Source: Burkholderiales bacterium (GTDB lineage Bacteria > Pseudomonadota > Gammaproteobacteria > Burkholderiales > Burkholderiaceae_C). From it: a stretch of 34,144 nucleotides of DNA. The notes below the pieces were generated by a model. The model searched no databases, was not told the origin of the DNA, and saw only the letters and a list, made by a program, of their open reading frames with translations. Shown piece after piece: positions 8,141 to 15,062 of the stretch (position 1 is its first letter; every line of letters begins with the position of its first letter). A program made the position numbers and the translations under genes. The stretch is from positions 1 through 34,144 of the forward strand of contig JANYCG010000114.1 of assembly GCA_025360385.1 (NCBI GenBank), given 5' to 3'.

Positions 8141-9001
8141 ATGAATTTGAAGCAATTCAGCACTCTGCAAATCGCCCTTGGCGCGTCCATCGCCGTGCAT
8201 GCGGTGTTGCTGACAGTGCGTTTTGTCGACCCGGATTCCTTCAACCGCGTGTTTCAGGACACCCCGCTAGAGGTAATCCTGGTCAATGCCCGCAGCAATG
8301 AGAAACCGGTGCTTGCCAAAGCCATCGCACAGGCGTCACTGACGGGCGGCGGCGAGGCTGAAAAAGGTCGCGCCAGCACACCGCTGCCGCCCTCGGCCCT
8401 GTCTGAGGCCGGGGAGTCGATGGAGGACGAAACCCGCCGCCAGTTGCAGTCCTTGCAGGAGCAGCAGAACCTGATGCTGGCCATGGTCAAAAACCAGTTG
8501 GCGGCGTTGCCACCGCCCGACCCCAAGCAAGCCAGCGACACCTCCGAACAGAATGCCGCCGAGGAAAAACGCCGCCGCCTGGTCAAGCTGCTGGCCGAGA
8601 TCGAGCGGCGCATCAACCTGGAGAACGCGCGCCCGAAAAAGCGCTACATCAGCCCGTCCACGCGCGAGGAGGTCTATGCAATTTATTACAACAACTTGCG
8701 CCACGCGATTGAAGACAAAGGCACCGAGAACTTCCCCGAGGTCGGCGGCAAAAAGCTCTATGGCGAGTTGACCATGATCGTCACCGTCAACTTTGACGGG
8801 CAGATTTTAAAAACTGAAATTGTCGAAAGCTCTGGCAACAAAACGCTGGACCGCCGCGCCGAAGCCATTGCCCGCACGGCCGCGCCGTTTGGCGCATTCA
8901 ACGCCGCCATGCGGGCCAGGGCCGACCAGATTTTGGTGGTCTCGCGCTTCAAGTTCACGCGTGACGAAACGCTCGAGACTCGGCTGACGGCCGGGCAATA
9001 G
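8141..9001 (+). CDS. TonB-family energy transducer-like protein
   Basis: 286 residues. A short N-terminus leads into one hydrophobic segment (IALGASIAVHAVLLTV, residues 11-26), the inner-membrane anchor seen in TonB proteins; the SxxxH-like spacing (ASIAVH) fits the ExbB/ExbD-interacting TM helix. A long Pro/Ala/Gln/Glu-rich periplasmic linker with coiled-coil character follows (residues 85-165). The C-terminal domain has the TonB pattern: YYNNLRHAIEDKG.ENFPE, GELTMIVTVNFDGQILKTEIVESSGNKTLDRRAEAIARTAAPFGAF. TonB proteins transmit the proton motive force to outer-membrane transporters. No exbB, exbD or receptor gene is adjacent, so this could be a TonB-like protein with another envelope role. 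It is followed closely by mtgA. Confidence 0.82.
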   Translation: MNLKQFSTLQIALGASIAVHAVLLTVRFVDPDSFNRVFQDTPLEVILVNARSNEKPVLAKAIAQASLTGGGEAEKGRASTPLPPSALSEAGESMEDETRRQLQSLQEQQNLMLAMVKNQLAALPPPDPKQASDTSEQNAAEEKRRRLVKLLAEIERRINLENARPKKRYISPSTREEVYAIYYNNLRHAIEDKGTENFPEVGGKKLYGELTMIVTVNFDGQILKTEIVESSGNKTLDRRAEAIARTAAPFGAFNAAMRARADQILVVSRFKFTRDETLETRLTAGQ

Positions 9002-9018
9002 TTGATGGATCGCCTGGT

Positions 9019-9801
9019 GTGAAACTGCTGCTGCGCTGGTTGGGCTTGGTGGCTTTGGCAGCCTTGGCGCTGCAGCTGTTTTTTCTGGCGAAGATCGCCC
9101 TGATGCTGGTGCTGCACCCGCAATCCACCGCCTTTGAACGTTCAGAGGCCTGGCGCTTGGCCACCACCCAATCCACGGGCAAGCCCAGCATGAAATGGCA
9201 GCAACAGTGGGTCAGTTACGGCCAAATTTCAGACCACTTGAAACGCGCCGTCATCGCCTCTGAAGACGACGGCTTTGCCTACCATGACGGGGTCGATTGG
9301 GATGCGCTTGAAAAGGCCTGGCAAAAGAATGAAAAGGCCCAGGCACAAACGGCCATGACGGCCAAGACGGCCAAGGCGGCAAATTCTGCAAATGGCACGG
9401 CGCAGAAACCGGGCAAGACAACCCGGCCCGCCAAAGTGGTTGGTGGCTCGACCATCACCCAGCAGTTGGCCAAAAACCTGTTCTTGTCGGGTGAACGCAC
9501 CCTGGTGCGCAAAGGACAAGAATTTGTGCTGACCTTCATGCTCGAAGCGGTGCTGGACAAAGAGCAGATTCTGGAAATTTACCTCAACCACGTGGAGTGG
9601 GGTGAGGGCATTTTTGGCGCGGAAGCCGCCGCGCAATCCTACTTTCACAAACCCGCTGCTCGCTTGCTGCCGATCGAGGCCGCGCGATTGGCGGTGATGT
9701 TGCCGCGCCCCAAGTATTTTCAGAAACTGCCCGCGTCAAACTACCTGGCCGAACGCTCAGCGGTGATTGCGGCGCGCATGGGTTCTGCCGAGCTGCCCTG
9801 A
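9019..9801 (+). CDS. mtgA: Monofunctional biosynthetic peptidoglycan transglycosylase MtgA
   Basis: 260 residues (E. coli 242). MtgA is a membrane-anchored GT51 glycosyltransferase that polymerises lipid II into glycan strands. The GTG start at 9019 gives an N-terminal membrane segment (residues 4-28). GT51 motifs are present: AVIASEDDGFAYHDGVD with the catalytic Glu near residue 80, GGSTITQQLAKNLFL, a ...LDKEQILEIYLNHVEWGEGIFGAEAA block and MLPRPKYFQ. Between the first two motifs lies an Ala/Lys/Thr-rich insertion of about 35 residues (roughly 100-135), encoded by a decaying 9-bp repeat. The gene starts 17 bases after the TonB-family gene, so the two are probably co-transcribed. Confidence 0.93.
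   Translation: MKLLLRWLGLVALAALALQLFFLAKIALMLVLHPQSTAFERSEAWRLATTQSTGKPSMKWQQQWVSYGQISDHLKRAVIASEDDGFAYHDGVDWDALEKAWQKNEKAQAQTAMTAKTAKAANSANGTAQKPGKTTRPAKVVGGSTITQQLAKNLFLSGERTLVRKGQEFVLTFMLEAVLDKEQILEIYLNHVEWGEGIFGAEAAAQSYFHKPAARLLPIEAARLAVMLPRPKYFQKLPASNYLAERSAVIAARMGSAELP
9349..9384 (+). repeat. 9-bp tandem repeat inside mtgA
   Basis: Consecutive 9-mers ACGGCCATG, ACGGCCAAG, ACGGCCAAG and GCGGCAAAT, with further decay downstream. They encode a TAM/TAK/TAK/AAN-type linker between GT51 motifs I and II. The multiple-of-three period preserves the frame. Confidence 0.7.
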
Positions 9802-9802
9802 A

Positions 9803-9831
9803 TTGGTGACGACCCTGGCTTTCAGTATCAT
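9803..9831 (+). promoter_or_regulatory. Candidate promoter of the PlsC-like gene, leaderless
   Basis: TTGGTG (9803-9808), 17 bp, then TATCAT (9826-9831; 5 of 6 to TATAAT). The ATG at 9838 follows 6 bases after the -10, so the transcript would start at about the start codon. The -35 matches consensus only in TTG. Confidence 0.35.
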
Positions 9832-9837
9832 CCCGCC

Positions 9838-10449
9838 ATGCGCGTTCAATTGATGAGTTGGTTTCTGCTGGGGCTGATCCGGGTCCTGACCGGCTCTCAG
9901 GCGCGTTGGGTCGGGTGCCCGCCCAAGGCCGAGCAGCGCATCTACTTCGCCAACCACCAAAGCCATGCCGATCTGGTGCTGATCTGGGCGGCGCTGCCGC
10001 GTGATTTGCGCAGCATCACCCGGCCGATTGCGGCGCGCGACTACTGGACCAAAACGCCCTTCAAGCAATGGATCACCACGGCCGTGTTCCACGCCATCTA
10101 CGTCGCGCGCGAGCGCACTGCTGACGAAGACCCGCTGGCCCCACTGTGTGAGGCGCTGGACCAGGGCGACAGCGTGGTGTTGTTCCCCGAAGGCACACGC
10201 GGCCATGCCCAGGAGCCAGCCGCCTTCAAGTCAGGCCTGTACAACCTGGCGCAGCGTTACCCCCACGTGGTGCTGGTGCCGACCTGGATCAACAATGTGC
10301 AACGGGTCATGCCCAAGGGAGAAGTGGTGCCGGTGCCCGTGTTGTGTTCGGTGACCTTTGGCGTGCCACTCAGCTTGGGCGCCGATGAAGAGCGGCGCCC
10401 GTTTTTGGATCGCGCGCGCAGCGCGGTGATCGCCCTGCGCGAGATCTGA
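9838..10449 (+). CDS. PlsC-like 1-acylglycerol-3-phosphate acyltransferase
   Basis: 203 residues, a short member of the PlsC/LPLAT family, which transfers an acyl chain to lysophosphatidic acid at the membrane. The catalytic NHQSHAD (NHx4D box) is near residue 39, and the glycerophosphate-binding FPEGTRG is near residue 118. GLYNLAQRY and VPTWINN correspond to later acyltransferase motifs. The N-terminus is hydrophobic (WFLLGLIRVL). There is no Shine-Dalgarno before the ATG. It is followed 38 bases later by a CdsA-like gene; PlsC- and CdsA-type genes act in successive steps of phospholipid synthesis, so co-transcription is plausible. It is probably an accessory paralogue rather than the only PlsC of the cell. 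Confidence 0.85.
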   Translation: MRVQLMSWFLLGLIRVLTGSQARWVGCPPKAEQRIYFANHQSHADLVLIWAALPRDLRSITRPIAARDYWTKTPFKQWITTAVFHAIYVARERTADEDPLAPLCEALDQGDSVVLFPEGTRGHAQEPAAFKSGLYNLAQRYPHVVLVPTWINNVQRVMPKGEVVPVPVLCSVTFGVPLSLGADEERRPFLDRARSAVIALREI

Positions 10450-10487
10450 TGCCGCCTTTGAACCCGCCTTGAGCCCGCTGCCCCTCG

Positions 10488-11477
10488 ATGTACCAGTTCC
10501 TCAAAAGCCTTAGCAGCACCCAGCAAGTCGGCGCGATGTTTGTGATCGTGTTCGGCTGCCTGGCGCTGGCGGGCATCATCACCTTTTCACTCTCGATCCG
10601 CGAGCACGGTGAGGGCGCGCAAGCCGACGCCAAACGGTATGAGCTGGACAATCTGAATGGCATTTTGCGCACCAGCTGGGTCATGGCTTTCCTGTTCTGG
10701 GTCGGCTGGATGGCGGGCGACTGGGTGGCCATCACTCTGTTTGGCCTGGTGTCTTTCTTTGCGCTGCGCGAGTTCATGACCCTGTCGCCCACCCGCCGGG
10801 GCGACCACCGCAGCCTGGTTCTGGCCTTCTTTGTGGTGTTGCCGACGCAGTATTTTCTGGTCGGCACCGAGCACTTTGACCTGTTCACCGTGTTTATCCC
10901 CGTGTATGTGTTTCTGGCGATTCCGGTGGTCAGCGCCCTGGCCAACGACCCGCACCATTTTCTGGAGCGCAACGCCAAGTTGCAATGGGGCATCATGGTG
11001 TGCATCTACGGCATGAGCCATGTGCCGGCGCTGTTGCTGCTTGACTTCCCGCACTACGACAACAAGAACGCGTTTTTGGTTTTTTACCTGGTGTTTGTCG
11101 TGCAGTTGTGCATGGTGGTGCAGTACCTGGTGTCGCGCAAACTGAAGCTGCCACCCACCGCGCCCAACATCAGCCAGAGCTTCAACTGGCGCAGTTGGCT
11201 GATCGCCATGGTGGTCGCCAGCCTGGCGGGCGCCATCCTGTCCGCTGTCACGCCCTTTGTGCCGGGCCAGGGTTTTGTGATGTCGCTGATTGCCTGCTCG
11301 GCCGGCACGCTGGGCCATTTCGTCATGAAGGCGCTGAAGCGGGACCGCGGCATTCCCAACTGGGGCGGCCAGATGGCGTCGGTCACCGGTGCGGGCGGTC
11401 TGCTGGACCGGGTCGATGCCCTGTGTTTTGCAGCGCCGGTGTTTTTTCACTCCGTGCGTTGGTATTTTGGGCTTTGA
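10488..11477 (+). CDS. CdsA-like phosphatidate cytidylyltransferase homologue with altered signature
   Basis: 329 residues with about eight hydrophobic segments; CdsA makes CDP-diacylglycerol from phosphatidate and CTP in the inner membrane. The C-terminal family signature is recognisable (LKRDRGIPNWGG... then GAGGLLDRVDAL, CFAAPVFFH). However, the canonical Lys-Asp after KRxxxx is Pro-Asn here, and the His of the HGG step is Ala, with a few residues of length difference. DR.D at the end is kept. The protein is therefore a diverged paralogue whose catalytic competence is doubtful. It is not the essential CdsA, which in proteobacteria usually lies with dxr and rseP. The ATG lacks a ribosome site, and the gene probably belongs with the PlsC-like gene. 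Confidence 0.78.
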   Translation: MYQFLKSLSSTQQVGAMFVIVFGCLALAGIITFSLSIREHGEGAQADAKRYELDNLNGILRTSWVMAFLFWVGWMAGDWVAITLFGLVSFFALREFMTLSPTRRGDHRSLVLAFFVVLPTQYFLVGTEHFDLFTVFIPVYVFLAIPVVSALANDPHHFLERNAKLQWGIMVCIYGMSHVPALLLLDFPHYDNKNAFLVFYLVFVVQLCMVVQYLVSRKLKLPPTAPNISQSFNWRSWLIAMVVASLAGAILSAVTPFVPGQGFVMSLIACSAGTLGHFVMKALKRDRGIPNWGGQMASVTGAGGLLDRVDALCFAAPVFFHSVRWYFGL

Positions 11478-11495
11478 TAGATGAAATGTGCAGAA

Positions 11496-11538
11496 TGTTC
11501 CCGTCAATGCTCAATTGTTAGCTATTTAATATGTAGCA
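11496..11538 (+). repeat. 43-bp dispersed element, copy B (intergenic, before ruvC)
   Basis: TGTTCCCGTC at positions 1-10, AGCTAT at 25-30, AGCA at 40-43; GCTA ... TAGC can pair. It lies 18 bases after the CdsA-like stop codon and 36 bases before the ruvC ATG, and is the only copy found outside a reading frame. Confidence 0.7.
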
Positions 11539-11543
11539 TACGT

Positions 11544-11571
11544 TTGCACAATCCGGCGAGCCCACTTTAAG
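11544..11571 (+). promoter_or_regulatory. Candidate ruvC promoter
   Basis: TTGCAC (11544-11549), 16 bp, TTTAAG (11566-11571), ending 3 bases before the ruvC ATG, so the mRNA would be leaderless if this is used. The match is moderate. There is no Shine-Dalgarno before ruvC. Confidence 0.22.
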
Positions 11572-11574
11572 CCC

Positions 11575-12135
11575 ATGAGAATTTTAGGCATCGACCCCGG
11601 CCTGCGCACCACCGGCTTTGGCGTGATCGACATGGACGGCGCAAATCTCGCTTACGTGGCCAGCGGCACCATCAGCACCACCCACATCGAGAAGGGCCAA
11701 TTGCCCGCCCGCCTGAAGGTCTTGTTTGAGGGCGTGAAAGAAGTCCTGGCGCGTTATGAGCCTGACAGCGCTTCGGTCGAAATTGTCTTTGTCAACGTCA
11801 ATCCGCAGTCCACCTTGCTGCTGGGCCAGGCGCGTGGTGCCTGCGTGACGGCCCTGGTGTCGGCCGACCTGCCCGTGGCGGAATACACCGCACTGCAAAT
11901 GAAGCAGGCTGTGGTCGGTTATGGCCGGGCTGACAAAACCCAGGTGCAAGAGATGGTGAAGCGCCTGCTCAATCTGCCCGCCCTGCCCGGCCCCGACGCA
12001 GCCGATGCACTGGGTCTGGCCATCACCCATGCCCACGCTGGCGCGGGCCTGGCGCGCATGGCCTACGCGAAGGGAATTGGAGGTGCTGGCAACCAGACGC
12101 AAAAGGCAGCTTACAAGGCGGGGCGCAGCCGGTAG
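11575..12135 (+). CDS. ruvC: Holliday junction resolvase RuvC
   Basis: 186 residues (E. coli 173). RuvC is the dimeric endonuclease that cuts Holliday junctions on RuvAB-bound DNA. It begins [17 protein letters not shown], with the first catalytic Asp at residue 7. Glu near residue 69 lies in [22 protein letters not shown], where many homologues have EQVF. The last two acidic residues are in [16 protein letters not shown] around residues 141-144. The C-terminus carries a short basic tail ([10 protein letters not shown]) not needed for the fold. ruvA and ruvB are not in the window. The gene converges with the minus-strand lpxC unit. Confidence 0.96.
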   Translation: MRILGIDPGLRTTGFGVIDMDGANLAYVASGTISTTHIEKGQLPARLKVLFEGVKEVLARYEPDSASVEIVFVNVNPQSTLLLGQARGACVTALVSADLPVAEYTALQMKQAVVGYGRADKTQVQEMVKRLLNLPALPGPDAADALGLAITHAHAGAGLARMAYAKGIGGAGNQTQKAAYKAGRSR

Positions 12136-12312
12136 GCGGCTGGCTTTGCGTGTGGTCTGTTTTACCCCGGTCACCGCCACGAGGGCCGGCAAACCTCAGG
12201 GGCCACATGGCATCTCTCGCCAACCCGCAGCCTGGCATCCGTGACAACCCACCAGATCAAACACCAAGCCCGCGCGAGAACGCCCCTGAAGTCGAAAAAT
12301 ATTTTCAACCCC

Positions 12313-12489
12313 TCACGCAATCCGCTCCAGAATCAGCACCGCAAAAAACCCAAACGCGGCGATCAGCGTCCACTTGAGGGTGAGCAGGCCCCAGCGCTTG
12401 AAGCGTTGCTGGCCGGTGCCGGCAAAAAACGCGAAGCACACGCCGGCGGCAATGAGCAGCAACAGGATGAGCCAGCGGAACAGCAGCAT
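12313..12489 (-). CDS. Small two-helix membrane protein (58 aa), hypothetical
   Basis: ATG 12489 to TGA 12313. The protein starts MLLFRWLILLLLIAAGVCFA, has a short basic hinge (GTGQQRFKRWGL) and a second hydrophobic stretch (TLIAAFGFFAVLILERIA). This predicts two membrane helices joined by a positively charged loop, which should face the cytoplasm. Codon use matches the GC-rich neighbours, and the length is typical of small conserved membrane proteins. It lies 30 bases after the lpxC stop on the same strand, so it may be the last gene of that unit. I do not recognise a named family. There is no gene between it and ruvC (177 bases), only a short CAGCCG/CGGCTG inverted repeat across the ruvC stop. 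Confidence 0.65.
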   Translation of the reverse strand: MLLFRWLILLLLIAAGVCFAFFAGTGQQRFKRWGLLTLKWTLIAAFGFFAVLILERIA

Positions 12490-12519
12490 GGTCTTGATTC
12501 CTTGCGCGGGGCGCTGGCG

Positions 12520-13443
12520 CTACCAGGCCCGCGCCAATTGCCCAAACCCGCCGGGCGCGGCTTTTTCATTGTCAAAACTCACCAGATCCCAGGCATTGGG
12601 GCGCGACAACAGTTCACGCAGTAGTTTGTTGTTGAGTTCGTGGCCGGAACGGAAGGCGCTGTAGGCGGCCAGCAGCGGTTTGCCCAGCATGTACATGTCG
12701 CCCATGGCGTCGAGGATTTTGTGCTTGACGAACTCGTCGTCATACCGCAGGCCGCCCGCATTGAGCACCTTGTAGTCGTCCATCACAATGGCGTTGTCCA
12801 GTCCGCCGCCCAAGCCAAGGCCGTTCAGACGCATCATCTCGACGTCCTTGGTGAAACCAAAGGTGCGCGCGCGGGCGATGTCGCGCGAATACGAGTCGCG
12901 ACTCATGTCAAACTCAAAACGCTGGCCGGATGAATCCACTGCCGGGTGCTCAAAGTCAATCTCGAAACTCAGACGATAGCCATGGTAGGGCTCCAGGCGG
13001 GCCCAGCGTTCCTGTGGACCCTGGCCGACCCGCACTTCGACCGGCTCCAGCACCCGCAGAAAACGCCGTGGCGCGTTTTGAAACTCGATGCCGGCGCTTT
13101 GCAGCAGGAACACAAAGGAGGCAGCGGAACCGTCCAGAATCGGCACCTCTTCGGCCGTGATGTCGACGAACAGGTTGTCGATGCCCAGGCCCGAACAGGC
13201 CGACATCAAATGCTCGACGGTGGACACACGCGCCCCGCCGTTTTCAACCCGCGTGGCCAGCCGGGTGTCCGTCACCGACGCGGCCGCCATGGGGATATCG
13301 ACCACCAGCGGCAAATCCACGCGCCGGAACACGATGCCGGTGTCCGGCGGCGCAGGGCGCAGCGTCAGCTCCACCCGTTGCCCGCTGTGCAGCCCCACGC
13401 CAACTGCGCGGGTGAGGGATTTGAGGGTGCGTTGTTTGATCAC
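12520..13443 (-). CDS. lpxC: UDP-3-O-acyl-N-acetylglucosamine deacetylase LpxC
   Basis: 307 residues (E. coli 305). LpxC is the cytoplasmic zinc enzyme for the committed step of lipid A synthesis. It begins with [19 protein letters not shown]. Zinc ligands are visible: His in STVEHLMSA near residue 78, and His and Asp in [14 protein letters not shown] near 236-240. The catalytic His is in [15 protein letters not shown] near 263. The position downstream of ftsZ is standard for beta- and gammaproteobacteria and links outer-membrane and septal synthesis. The C-terminal peptide is GFGQLARAW; in E. coli the LpxC tail governs FtsH proteolysis, but whether this tail does cannot be seen. Confidence 0.97.
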   Translation of the reverse strand: MIKQRTLKSLTRAVGVGLHSGQRVELTLRPAPPDTGIVFRRVDLPLVVDIPMAAASVTDTRLATRVENGGARVSTVEHLMSACSGLGIDNLFVDITAEEVPILDGSAASFVFLLQSAGIEFQNAPRRFLRVLEPVEVRVGQGPQERWARLEPYHGYRLSFEIDFEHPAVDSSGQRFEFDMSRDSYSRDIARARTFGFTKDVEMMRLNGLGLGGGLDNAIVMDDYKVLNAGGLRYDDEFVKHKILDAMGDMYMLGKPLLAAYSAFRSGHELNNKLLRELLSRPNAWDLVSFDNEKAAPGGFGQLARAW

Positions 13444-13464
13444 AAAGCGATTTTAATTCGCCAT

Positions 13465-13596
13465 TCAACGCAGTCCGACCCACAGCAGCTTGTCGTTGCC
13501 ATCGATTCGACGCGTCGTTGACGGGCATCCAGACATCAGGGCACTTCCGATCAGTGCCGCAATTCGCCCGAAAAATGAATTGATAGAAGCGCCCAT
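13465..13596 (-). CDS. Possible small lipoprotein (43 aa) between ftsZ and lpxC
   Basis: From ATG 13596 the peptide reads MGASINSFFGRIAALIGSAL, then MSGC, then a polar tail PSTTRRIDGNDKLLWVGLR. A hydrophobic segment ending in a lipobox-like LMSGC suggests a lipoprotein signal with Cys near residue 24 and a very short mature part. AAGG and GAGG lie just upstream as a ribosome site. An alternative ATG at 13626 would add ten residues. It occupies most of the 226-base gap. It is too short to judge by codon use and could be chance or the remnant of a longer gene. Confidence 0.3.
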   Translation of the reverse strand: MGASINSFFGRIAALIGSALMSGCPSTTRRIDGNDKLLWVGLR

Positions 13597-13669
13597 AAGC
13601 CTCACCTTGCGCACGGACACGCCCATCAAGCCCACCCAGCCACGCCTTCCCTGCGGCGCGGGGGCAAAC

Positions 13670-14920
13670 TCAATCCGCCTGCTTGCGCAAAAACGCAGGG
13701 ATTTCGTAATCGTCCATTCCGCCACTGGACAGGGCGTCAACCTTGGCGGCGGCCGTGGTGCGGTCGCGGGTGCGCCAGACGCTGGGCGTGGTCATCATGC
13801 TGCCGTAGTCAGGCTGGGCATTGGCCATGGTCTGTGCGATGGAGGGCGTGCTGGCGGAGATCGAACCCGCAGCGACGGCGCTCAAAGTCGGCACTTGAAA
13901 CGGCACGTTGTCGGTGCCGGTGCGCAGCACGGTCAGCGGCGGTGCCGTGCGGCGCATGCCCTGGCGCGACAGGCCAGTGGCCACCACCGTCACGCGGATG
14001 TCGTCGGCCAGGCTGTCGTCGTAGGCCGTGCCGTAAATCACATGCGCGTCGGGCGACGCATAGGCGCGGATGGTGTTCATCGCCAGCTTCGATTCATTCA
14101 ACTTCAGGGACCCCTTGCTGGCCGTGATCAGCACCAGCACGCCTTTGGCGCCGGACAGGTCAACGCCTTCAAGCAGTGGGCAGGCGACGGCCTGCTCGGC
14201 CGCAATGCGGGCGCGGTCCGGGCCACCGGCCATGGCGGTGCCCATCATGGCTTTGCCAGGTTCGCCCATGACGGTGCGCACGTCTTCAAAGGCCACGTTC
14301 ATGTGAGCCGGCACATTGATGATTTCAGCAATGCCGCCGACGGCGTTTTTCAGCACGTCATTGGCATGCTGGAAGGCTTCGTCCTGCGTGATGTCGTCGC
14401 CCAGCACGTCCAGCAGTTTTTCATTCAGTACCACGATCAGCGAATCAACGTTGGCTTCAAGTTCGGCCAGGCCGGTGTCGGCATTACTCATGCGCCGGCC
14501 GCCTTCAAACTCAAACGGCTTGGTGACCACGCCGACTGTCAATATGCCCATTTCACGGGCAATGCGCGCTATCACAGGCGCAGCACCGGTGCCGGTTCCA
14601 CCACCCATGCCAGCGGTGATGAAGAGCATGTGTGCGCCGTCGATCGAGGCCTTGATGTCGGCCACGGCCTGCTCGGCAGCGTCGCGCCCTTTGTCGGGTT
14701 TGCTGCCCGCGCCCAGGCCCGTGGTGCCCAACTGGATGGTTTTGTGCGCAGCGCTGCGGCCCAGGGCCTGCGCGTCGGTGTTGGCACTGATGAACTCAAC
14801 GCCCTGCACGCCGCGCTGGATCATGTGCTCCACCGCATTGCCGCCGCCGCCGCCGACCCCGATCACCTTGATCTGGGTGCCCATGTTGAATGCTTCATCT
14901 TCGTACAGTTCGATTGGCAT
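13670..14920 (-). CDS. ftsZ: Cell division GTPase FtsZ
   Basis: 416 residues. FtsZ is the tubulin-like GTPase that forms the Z ring. The true start is ATG 14920 (MPIELYEDEAFNMGTQIKVIGVGGGGGNAV), with GGAGAACCAC before it; the frame stays open for 60 more codons upstream, but that part is unlike FtsZ. The tubulin signature GGGTGTGAAPV lies near residue 108, followed by the T7 loop region (NVDSLIVVLNE further on). After a variable linker rich in Ala, Ser and Thr the protein ends in DDYEIPAFLRKQAD, the conserved C-terminal peptide that binds FtsA and other partners. The 142-base gap to ftsA contains a perfect TTGACA on the minus strand (14986-14991) but no good -10 at the right distance. Confidence 0.98.
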   Translation of the reverse strand: MPIELYEDEAFNMGTQIKVIGVGGGGGNAVEHMIQRGVQGVEFISANTDAQALGRSAAHKTIQLGTTGLGAGSKPDKGRDAAEQAVADIKASIDGAHMLFITAGMGGGTGTGAAPVIARIAREMGILTVGVVTKPFEFEGGRRMSNADTGLAELEANVDSLIVVLNEKLLDVLGDDITQDEAFQHANDVLKNAVGGIAEIINVPAHMNVAFEDVRTVMGEPGKAMMGTAMAGGPDRARIAAEQAVACPLLEGVDLSGAKGVLVLITASKGSLKLNESKLAMNTIRAYASPDAHVIYGTAYDDSLADDIRVTVVATGLSRQGMRRTAPPLTVLRTGTDNVPFQVPTLSAVAAGSISASTPSIAQTMANAQPDYGSMMTTPSVWRTRDRTTAAAKVDALSSGGMDDYEIPAFLRKQAD

Positions 14921-15062
14921 GTGGTTCTCCAAAAAATGCTTGTTAAAAAAAATAATGTCTCGGATTTGGTTTTTTGCAGGGGATTTGTCAAGGCGGATCT
15001 GCACACCGCCATCGCCAGTGGGGACTTCCGCGCGCCAACCAGATTTTGCTGTTTTGCATGAT

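Noticed and set aside
12126-12142. CAGCCG/CGGCTG hairpin as the ruvC terminator
   Set aside because: The stem overlaps the ruvC stop codon and is followed by only three T residues.
13575-13605. AATTGATAGAAGCGCCCATA as a further dispersed repeat copy
   Set aside because: It does not align with the 43-bp family and overlaps the small lipoprotein candidate; too weak to call.
14963-14991. ftsZ promoter from the perfect TTGACA in the ftsA-ftsZ gap
   Set aside because: At 17 bp the -10 would be CAAATC, matching only 2 of 6; not enough to list as a feature.
13490-15061. Long plus-strand ORF (523 codons) opposite ftsZ
   Set aside because: It is antisense to ftsZ, low-complexity in composition, and explained by GC-rich third positions; ftsZ is unambiguous on the other strand.
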